Assembly: GCA_005765155.1 (NCBI GenBank)
Contig: VCCP01000003.1
Span: forward strand, 5,766,001 to 5,830,000
Direction: 5' to 3'
Length of the DNA: 64,000 nt
Source of the DNA: Zelopaecilomyces penicillatus
Taxonomy: Eukaryota > Ascomycota > Sordariomycetes > Hypocreales > Pseudodiploosporaceae
Part shown: piece after piece, positions 27,999-38,300 of the stretch
Numbering within the stretch: position 1 is the stretch's first letter
Layout: each line of letters opens with the position of its first letter
The notes under the pieces: generated by a model
Seen by the model: the letters and a program-made list of their open reading frames with translations, nothing else
Database searches by the model: none
What the model was told of the DNA's origin: nothing
Position numbers and translations under genes: made by a program

Positions 27999-29150
27999 TT
28001 TTTAATTACTAAACATATATAGAATGTTTTGGATGTATATTAGTAAAGTGGATATACTATAGTACTAGAATTTAGCTTTACATAAATGAAAACGTGTAGA
28101 CGCAATTTTCTCCAAGAATCTCTATTGAGAGTTGTTTACTCAGACTATTGGATGTGACAGTCTCGTACCTGTTTGAGGACTGATAACTAAGGCACTATAC
28201 TTTTGAAGTTACACGTTGCGATAATAAGGCTTAGGTACCTTTGATATGTTGTGTATAGTGCTGTTTCAAGCAGGGAGTCCGCACAGCGTAGGGTAGTCGA
28301 CACCTGGTAAAAATGTACAAATGTCTAAAGTATAATTATTTTCTATATCCTCCCGTTCTTATAAAGCCTCTATCTTATATGACTCAATAGCTTATCGTGA
28401 AATCACTACGTAACATACCCTTTGCAGTAGGAGAAAAGAGGCGAAGCAGTATCTTGACTCTTGGTTGATGCATTTTCAATCAGAGCACAAGACCACTCTG
28501 GCCTACACTAATTATTCACAAATCACAGAAAAGCTAACGACATAATATATACATTATGAAGCGAAGCATTAATTCAATTAAAAGAATACGTAAGATGATA
28601 AAAGTGTTGAGTGCAAAGTAAAGCAAGTAGTGGCGCATCGCGGCGGGTAGTGATTTGGATGTAGGGTGGGGCACGCCCGTGAACGTTACCGTGATCGGCT
28701 TTCCAGTCTCATACCAGTGAGCGTAATGATGCCCAATTTGGGATTCCGAGTTCATCCCTATGATGTCTAGACACTGGCAGTTCAGGGACATATTGGCTTG
28801 TAGAACTTTCAAGGCATGAGAAACATTGCAGCACTATACTGGCTCCGACGGCTGAGGACTGATCGGACCGTCGGGATGCTGTCTAAGACAACATATACTT
28901 TGACATTGCGTCCAGCTTCGTCACCCTACCTTAGCAGGGCAGAATTAATTTCTTAGTACCATGTGCGCAAGTCCTTGATTTTTGATGCGCTTTCATTGGG
29001 CGATGTTCCGTTGCAACGTATGATACAAGCATTAGTACGTTTGAGATTCAGTTCTATCAGCCAAAGAGGCATACAGACAATATAGTTTCAGATAGCCATG
29101 CTCGGCATCTATACAACTTTCAGCTTCACCAGAGAGCGCATCTCCCCAGA
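27999..29150. other. Intergenic, NRPS-A to M49 homologue (tail to tail)
   Basis: AT-rich 1.15 kb spacer between two convergent genes. No open frame with recognisable content; it should hold both 3' untranslated regions. Confidence 0.5.
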
Positions 29151-31496
29151 TCAGACATTGCGATCCACCCAAGATTGAATGATGCCTTCGTTGCTCACTT
29201 CATACGTTTTGATCTCAACAACTTCGCCCTTGACAAAGGTATTTGGCTGCACAAACTTCCATCGGGGCTCCGGTTTGAGAGACACAATCTGCCTCCATTC
29301 CTCGTATATGCCGGTTACTTCCGTCAGCGACTCGTAAAACTCCTTGCAAGCCTCTACATCTGCAACACAGCGCCAGATATGTAGCCGGCAAAGAATTCGG
29401 CCCAGTGCTGTCTTTCCGTCTGAGAGAATCTTGGAGCGGTCAACGTGAACTGTGGCTTGTTTGGTGTGCAGATCATGCTCCACAGTTAGTACGCCGTTGC
29501 CTTCGGTGACGAGGTACTTGAGGATTGCAAAATGTCCCTAAGGGGCAGATGGAGGTTAGTTTGCATTTTGCGGGTCATCTCAAGGTTGGGGTCGTGTCTC
29601 ACCCGCTTGTGGGCCTCGCCCCAGGTCTGGTCTTTGACGCTGAAGTACTCCAACGCCTGGAGACCTTCAACCCCGATTTGCATGTACGTGTTGTAGATGA
29701 CTAGTAGAACGGGTTAGTCTGAGGCGGTAATAGGCAAGCTGAAAACAGGGTACCTACTCTCATCAGCTGTAGGCTGGGTGGAGTCATCATAGCCAAAGAT
29801 GGCCAGCATCTCCTTGTTGTCTATCAGATACTCCGAGATAAGCGTAGCGCGTGTCTCCTCCACAGACATTGCAATCTCCTCAAACACACCCGTCCATGTC
29901 TGCCCGGGCTTGTACCACGTCTTGACCGACTCGTTTGTTAGCGGGTTGATGGGGGGCTGGCTCGTGTCAAAGTTGTGTTCTCCCGGAGCTGTCTCACTCA
30001 ACAGTTTCCCCGTGCCATGTCCGAGGATGCCATGGATGGCGGTGGTGATGAGTCGTACGATCGGCATGCACTTCTTGAATGCATCAACCTCGGCAGCTCT
30101 TACATAGTGACACGGGCTGGCTGGATCATGGTTCGCGCTCATACAGTTGCCAATAACCACATTTTTGATGCCACACGTCTCGCGGATGTCGTGGTAGTTG
30201 GGAAGATTGGCAGCTCCCCAAACAGTGCTAGCGCAGAAGGCTAGGGCTGTCGGCTGTTAGCGATGTTCCGGCCACACAACTGCCGCTCCGAGCCAGCTGG
30301 ACAGGCCACCAGAGTTTAATCCTTGCTTACCTTGGACGCTGGTAAACTCAGGCGGCTCAAACACCGGCTTCTCAAACGGACCCATGCCACCGTTGACGCC
30401 CTCCACACTCCACGGCAGCAGATGGATGAAGGCGGGTGCCTGATGGACGATCTTTGTCAGCCTGGCTGTTTCTTGACGATCCGTGATGCAGATCACCGCC
30501 CCCCACTCAGCGCGAACTCCAAATGGATCTCGATACGGCTCCACGAAGCCCATCATGTGCTCAACATCGGGGGTTTTGTCCGTCACCCATAGCTTTTGAG
30601 ACTCGTGAAACACGTCAAGGCTCCCCGTCTTGAAGCTTTCGATGTACTGGTCAAGAACTGTTGCCTGGATATCGTTTGCGGCGTATTCCCGGGCTTTGGT
30701 AAGCTCAGAACACACCTTCACGAGCTCCTGGCTGTGATCACCAGTCATGACGCGCACACTTCCGTCTAGTCCGTCGATGCTCCCTAGTTCGGTGCTAGCT
30801 CCAACATCTGCCGAAGCTTGAAGTACTTGGTAGCTGGTGTTGGCGCCATCGACCACCTTTCTAACTCGAGTGTTTTCTGGTCCGATGGCGTGTTTCTCAA
30901 GGATCTTAGATACATTGGCGATTTCCTGTCTGGACATCTGGCCACTTCCTGGGTAGTAGTTTGATATGCCATCTGTGTCAGGAAATCCCAAGTTGCTAGG
31001 TGGCACAGACAAGATGGAATCCACAATGCTTTCGAGCGTCTCTGTGGCTGATGCTGAGATGCTGGCTATCCTCCACAAACTGCTGCGTGAGACGTTGGGC
31101 ACAATCTTCTGGTTGCCCTCTCCCTAAAATGGATGTCAGTTGCGTCTGGCTTTGTCCATGCCGCCAGGCCAAGCTCACATAAAAATTGCCCTCATTGCAA
31201 AGGAACAGAGCAGCATATTCCAAGAAACCATCCACGTCCGAAGGTGGGATGGCACAGCGGTCTACCAACGATTTCCACTGCCCATCACATGCCTTATGCA
31301 AATCCAAAATGAAGTTGAAGATGCCAATGGATTCCGGCGAGGTTTGTCGCATAACGACTCTGGCGCCGTGCCATGCCGCTCTGGACAGGTGATGGGCATA
31401 CAGCTTCTGCTGCGCTGGGAGCTTGGAGAAAAGTTCCGCGATTTCAAGTTCACGGATAGCCGCCTCAAAGGGACTAGATTCGGCCATAGTTGACAT
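29151..31496 (-). CDS. Dipeptidyl-peptidase III (M49) homologue, catalytic Glu lost
   Basis: Homologue of cytosolic zinc dipeptidyl-peptidase III, 694 residues, close to the family's usual length. Exons: 31496-31179, 31123-30331, 30246-29758, 29700-29603, 29537-29151; all introns are GT...AG and phases agree. Another ATG at 31487 is possible. Family marks: FLEYAALFLCNEGNFY early, the GFVEPYRDPFGVRAEW block, then the zinc site. The family motif HELLGH reads H-G-I-L-G-H here (codons near 30032-30015): both zinc-binding histidines remain, but the catalytic glutamate is glycine (GGC, two base changes from a Glu codon). The second site is EETRAT instead of EECRAE, keeping the glutamates. The rest is intact (GHGTGKLL, NPLTNESVKTWYKPGQTW). 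By family knowledge it should not hydrolyse peptides; a binding role is inference. It shares an 818-base promoter region with NRPS-B. Confidence 0.88.
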
Positions 31497-32314
31497 GAAG
31501 GCGCTTTTTTGACAATTGAAGTTGGAAACAGGACTGTTGAAAGCCACTTGCTGTTGAGAGCGACACCGAGAGTATGGTGCATTGAGTGTGTGATGATGAT
31601 GTTTCCGTTCAGTCCACGGAGCCTGCAGTTGGGCATGTTAAAGACCCTCGAAGTCTAGCCTTTCGAACCAGGCAAGCCAGGCTTCCCTATTCTGTACCTT
31701 TCGCAGCTGGGGTACATCCTTGCTGTACTATCCGATACTTTGAGCAGTCTTGACGTGTGAGCTTTTCGCATTACCCACCTGCTAAGACAACATCAGCCAC
31801 CGCGGCAGACGTCGACAGCAACCTTGTTGTTTTTTGGCATTACGTATTGCCTTTGTAATGTGGTACTTTTCTCATTCCTTTTTCTATATGTAACCCCGTT
31901 TTCTCTGCCACGTAATGAGATCAACTCGAAGACGTCTCGATTGTGGCTTTCAAGTCGGTCTACATTCCCCGGCCGTCCCCTGTACCAACAATGCCCGTGC
32001 AGCAGCTAAGCTTTGTGAGTGAGACAATCCTAGCAGTCAGCCATGGTCTCACATTTATATTCTCAGATCTGACAAAAGCGCGACCCTGGGAAATCAGAGC
32101 TCGAGCAGCAGGCTTTTGTTTTGCCAATGTTGCATGCAATATCACGAACATCTCTTTTAATAATTTGCGTTGAAACGACACCCCAAAAAAACACGTAACA
32201 GTGTTGTTACTTACAAGCTAACGTCTATCGTCTCAACTGTTTTCCTATTGCCTACTTTCTGGCGATTCTCAGCTGTTGCTAGACTTGAAACATCGACGAG
32301 TTCGGAAACAAGCA
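31497..32314. promoter_or_regulatory. Divergent promoter region, M49 homologue / NRPS-B
   Basis: 818 bases between the start codons of two divergent genes. Open frames inside do not match the missing first half of the NRPS-B condensation domain, so I read it as non-coding. Shared control of both genes is inferred from geometry; I cannot name a factor site with confidence. Confidence 0.5.
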
Positions 32315-35300
32315 ATGGACCAGGATGGTGATCTCGACCGAGAGCTTTTGTATTGGACTAGACAGTTAGAAGGAAGCCAGCCCGCTGAGTTCTTATGTGA
32401 CAAGTTGCGACCAGTGAATCTGTCTGGCGAGACGGAGACCACAAACGTCAAATTGGATCCTTCGCTGGATATTTTGCTTGAACAATTCTGCAAGGCGCAT
32501 GATGTGACAACATCTGTTGTGCTTCTTGCCGCACTGCGGGTCACACATTATCGCCTCACAGGCATCTCAGATGCCACAATTGGCAAGCTTGACGACTGTC
32601 CTAGATCCATTCCATATTTGCAGTGCATTCGCATCAAAGTCGAAGATGACTCCTTCGAAGAATTGGTTCATCAGGTGCAATCCACAACATCACAGGCTTC
32701 GGCCAACCAGAATGTTCCCCTCCACAGAATTGCCTCGCATTTGCAGAAACATACAGAGCCATCTTGCCAGCCACTGCTGCGGATCGCTTATATGTACCAT
32801 TCCCAGCTAGAACGAATGGCAGGGTATGGTCAGCGGATTGAGCAGATAGCCCCAGGAGTGGTTTTAGCATTCGATGTCCAAATTCACATTTTCCCGGAAA
32901 ACGAAGGCATATTGGCTGAATTTATCTTCTCTAAAGATCTCTACGACCAAAAAACAATCGACAGCATGATGATGGTGTTCAAGGCGATACTCGAACGGGG
33001 TCTGAAGGAGCCGAAGGTGAAGATTTCACGATTACCATTGTTGACATCCGAATCCCACACCATACTCCAGGAATTCGGCCTTTGTAAAAATGAACAGACT
33101 GAGTACCCCCGGGAGTCAAGTCTAATTGACATTTTCCGCCATCAGGTTGCAACTCATCCAGACAGGGTGGCTGTTAAAGATTCTTCCACTACATTAACAT
33201 ACGCACAATTAGATCATCAGTCTGATAACCTTGCCTATTGGCTAGCAAAACGTTGTTTTGCGGCGGAAACTCTGGTTGGTGTGTATGCGAACAGATCTTG
33301 TCAAACCATCACTGCCTTTTTGGGAATTCTTAAGGCCAACTTGGCATACTTGCCACTGGATGTCAAGTCACCGCTTGGACGAACACAAATCATTTTATCA
33401 TCCATCAAAGGTCATAAGCTTGTATTACTTGGCTCAGATATCCAGCTTTCAGCAATTCAGATGAATGACGTGGAACTATGTGCCATATCAGAGGCGTTAT
33501 GCTGTCACGCTGACGAATTTGATCTTACGCAGCTAACGGCGCCTTCAGCTACGAGTCTTGCCTACGCCATGTTCACTTCAGGGTCGACAGGCAAACCTAA
33601 AGGAGTCATGGTGGAGCACAGGGGCATAGTGCGACTCGTCAAACAAAACAACTTAATTCGACATTTACCTGATGCCCCACGAATGGCTCATATGGCGAAT
33701 GTAGCATTTGATGGTTCAACCTGGGAAATTTATGCTGCTTTGATGAATGGAGGGACTTTGGTCTGCATTGATCCAATGGCAGTTCTGGACTATGCAACTT
33801 TAACCAGAACTTTCGCCCAGGAGAGTATCCAGACCACGTTTATGACACCAGCTTTGTTTAAGGAGTATTTGGTCGAATGCCCAGCAGTAATCGGTCAACT
33901 GACCGCACTTCTTATTGGCGGGGATCGAATTGACCCACAGGATGTGTTTACAGCACGGAGATTAACGAAATGTAAAATCATTAATGGATATGGACCGACA
34001 GAAAATACTGCGTGCAGTACCTTCTACTCTATCCCCGAGGATGAAAATTGTATAAATGGAGTACCTATTGGCCGAGCTGTGAGTAACTCGGGCGCATATA
34101 TCATGGATGCACAGCTGCGACTTGTTCCCCTTGGCGTGATTGGAGAACTTGTTGTCACAGGCGATGGATTAGCACGAGGATATAATGACCCCGAGCTGGA
34201 TTCAGGACGCTTTGCCTTTGTTACTATCGCTTTCAGCGGTCAGAAGGTTAGGGCCTATCGCACTGGAGACTATGCTCGCTGTCGGCCCAGGGACGGAGAG
34301 CTGGAATTCTTTGGAAGAATAGATGCTCAGGTCAAAATACGAGGTCACCGCATTGAACTCGGAGATATTGAGCATGCTTTTAGTGAGCACCGCTGCGTGA
34401 GAGATGCTGCTGTCGTGGTCCAAAAGCATGAGGATCGAGATGCACAGCTGGTTGCATTTGTCACCATACAGGAAACCCAAATTGAAGCAGATGCCGTTGG
34501 ACTAATATGCACTGATCAAGAAGCTATTCCGGAGGTTGTGAATGGTCAGTCTGATCGAGAATATCGCATGGAGAAGATTCAAGCCAAGCTCCGCGAAAGA
34601 CTGAATGCAAAGTTGCCCCCCTATATGGTCCCTACGAGCATAAACATTATCGACAAGATGCCGATAAATGCAAATGGCAAGGTTGACCGATGTATGCTTG
34701 CAAAAAGATTCCAAACAAGGACAACGGGCCGAGTGGCCAAGCGCCAACCAACAACACAATTGCAGCGCGACATGCAGCGAATATGGGGCCAGGTTCTTGG
34801 CTTTAATCCTGTCTCAATTGGCCTAGGCGACGGTTTTTTCCAGCTTGGAGGGGACTCGCTTGGCGCAATGAAAGTTGTAAGCAGAGCTCGTAAAGCTGGT
34901 ATTGCAATAGCTGTCGCAGATATTTTTCGGGATCCTGTGTTGGAGCGTGTCGCTGCTTGCGACGCTACTTCGATGGACGTCACTTCCGAAGCCGTCCCGA
35001 TTTTTTCACTCCTTGGCGACAACATTGATCTAGAGTCGCTCATTAGTGATGTTTCGACCCAATGTCACTTAGATCCAGCTGCTATTCAGGACGTGTATCC
35101 GTGCACAACACTTCAGGAAGGCCTCTTGTCTCTGTCTTCGAAGCGGCCCGGGGACTATATTTTGCAGTCCACTCTAGAGCTGTCTTCAAAGTTCTCGATC
35201 ACGGATTTCCGCCAAGCTTGGGAAGAAACAGCCCAAAAGATGGATGTACTACGTACCAGAATCGTGCAGTGCGGCCAGCAGGGCCTCTTACAGGTTGTTT

Positions 35301-38300
35301 TAAATGAAAGACTTCAGTGGAGTGAAGCAACTGGACTGAATGAGTATCTTCAAAAAGATAGGGCACAGCCTATGGAGATGGGCCAGCCACTCGCACGTTA
35401 TGCCATCATCAAAGATGATCATAGTGCGCCCAAGTGGTTCGTATGGACGATTCATCATTCACTGTATGATGGCTGGTCGCTGCCTCTTGTTCTCGATGCA
35501 GTTGAGCAGGTCTACTTTGGCAAGATACTTCAGGACCGACCCCAATTCAAGACCTTTATAAAGTATTTGATACAACAGGACGACAAGGTCGTGTCGGAGT
35601 ACTGGGGAGACACTCTGGCAGGATACGATTCTCCAGTGTTCCCATGTCTCCCACCAGCCATCCAGCAACCAGTGACAGACATGACAAAAAAGCACATCAT
35701 CTCACAGAGCCAAAAGAGGCGAAATCATGGTGTCACAACATCGAATCTCATTCGGGCGGCATGGGCCCTGGTTGTTGGCCAGTTGACAGATTCGGAGGAT
35801 GTCGTGTTTGGATGCACGGTGTCTGGGAGAAATGCACCAGTCAATGACATTGACGAAATTGCTGCGCCTACAATTGCAACAGTTCCAATACGTGTAAGAA
35901 TAGCAAATGACCAACTCGTTGTAAAATATTTGCAAAAAATCCAGAGTCAATCGACAGACATGATTCCATTTGAGCAAGCTGGGCTGCAACGCATTGCCAA
36001 AATTTGTCCTAGCAGCCAACAGGCATGCAAGTTCCAGACCTTATTGATCATTCAGCCAGAAAAGGAAGAAGAATTCCCAACAAACCATCCCTTTGGAAAA
36101 TGGCAAGATACCCGACAAACATTTTGCAATACATATGCTTTGGAGCTTGAAGTGCAGCTTGGCACAGACAGCATTGCGGTTACAGCAAGTTTCGATTCGA
36201 GGGTAATCGAGCCATGGACCGTTTCGAACTTATTGGGCAGACTTGAGGCTGTACTACAATTTTTCGACAACGCAGGCCCCAAGCAGATTTTGGCCGACAT
36301 GGAAAAAATCACCCAAAAAGATCTTTCACAGCTATGGACATGGAATGGCATAGTACCAGTAGCGGAAGAGCGATGCGTTCATGAGATGGTTCAAGAGCGA
36401 GTGCGCAGTCAACCGCAGGCGATTGCACTTTGTGCCTGGGATGGCGAACTGACATACGGCGAGATGGATCGGCTTGCTACAAATTTAGCAAGTCATCTTG
36501 TTGGTCTTGGGATAGCTCCTGGCATGCTAGTACCGTTGTGCTTCGAAAAGTCAATTTGGACAACGATTGGCATGCTCGGTGTGCTCAAGGCCGGGGGAAG
36601 TTTCGTCTTACTCGATCCATCGCTTCCCGAACAGCGCCTCAGGGTTATTTGCGGACAAGTCAAAGCCAGTATTATCCTTTCCTCCGCGCTGAACGAGTCT
36701 CTCAGTTTACGCTTGGTAAGTCAAGTGATCAAGATCAACTCGGCGTTTTTTTCATCGCGAGAATTGGGATTTCAGCAACAAAGGACCCCTCAGTGCCCAC
36801 AGTCCATTATGTACGTGATATTCACATCAGGTAGTACTGGCACGCCAAAAGGGGTCATGATAACACACCGAAATATCGCTTCAGCTATCCGCCATCAGGT
36901 CAAGCGGTTCGGATTTACAACAAAATCCAGAGTTTTTGACTTTTCATCCTACAGTTTTGATGTGACTATTAGCAACCTTTTTGCGACCCTTGTTTCGGGA
37001 GGCTGCGTATGTATTCCAAGCGACTCTGATCGAAAGGTTAGGCTGGCACAGAGTATCGTGACTCTTCGCGCCGACGTGGTAGACCTTACGCCCTCGGTTG
37101 CAAGAATGCTCCAACCTGAAGATGTCCCCCAAGTAGAAACAATCATCTTGTCTGGGGAGGCGATTCATATCAATGACATGAAACATTGGTGGGGGAAAGC
37201 GAAAGTCCTCAATGTTTATGGGCCTGCTGAATGCACTGCCACAAGTACCATCAACAACACCTCATCAAGCTTGGAGGAGGCCACTCGGATTGGTACTGGT
37301 GCAGGGCAGGTTACGTGGGTCGTAGACCCGGAGGACTGCCATTCTTTGGTCCCCTTGGGCTGTATTGGGGAACTTCTTCTTGAAGGGCCACTCGTTGGCC
37401 GGGGCTATTTGGAAGATCCTGAAAAAACTGTGACGGCTTTTATTAACGACCCAGCATGGCTAGTCCGAGGTGCCCCAGGTCAGCCAGGCCGAAATGGCCG
37501 GCTTTACAAGACAGGCGACTTGGTTCGATATAATGAGGATGGAAGTCTGACTTTCATTGGGCGGAAAGACACACAAATTAAAATACGCGGGCAACGAGTC
37601 GAGCTGAGCGAGATTGAACATCACGTTCAAGAGTGTATTCCTGATGCGGCACAAGTCGTAGCTGAAGTTATCACGCTGGAGGGATGTCATGCAAGTATTA
37701 CATTAGCTGTCTTCATCAGGTTTAGTGGCAATACTACTACGTCCGGAGAGATTGAATCGATACCAGTGAGTATCTATTCAATCCCTTCCGATGTATATGA
37801 TGAGCTTGCTGGTCGTCTTCCGAGTTACATGGTACCAACAGTTTTCTTCTCCATCAGGGAGCTTCCCATAACCGCGTCTGGCAAAATGGATCGAAAACAG
37901 CTGCGTGAAATCGGACAGTCATTTGAGCCTGAGTGTTTGCTCGGGGCAAAAACAAAGCATACACAACCTGACGCTGGTGGTGTCGACGTGATCGTGAATA
38001 CTGAGCAGCCAGCCTTTGCACTAGCTCAGTGGCTATCCGAACTACGTTCCTCGTGGGGCTGGGAGGGCTTAGCATGTAAAGGTGATGCTGCGACGGGTAT
38101 TGAAGATGGCTTCACTGATGTTTTTCTGCATCTATCCGGTCTTGACTCTGTGAACATGATGTCGCTTGTGTATTTTATTTCGCAGCAGTTTCATGTCAAA
38201 GTCGAAATGGCGTTACTAATGGATAGAAAGACTACCATTAGGAGCCTCGCTGGATTTATCTCTGATTTGAAGGAGGCTGCTATTGCGGGGATTCCCATTA

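Noticed and set aside
31824..32173. Upstream exon supplying the missing first half of the NRPS-B condensation domain
   Set aside because: The plus-strand frames there have none of the C-domain motifs and no convincing donor leading to 32315.
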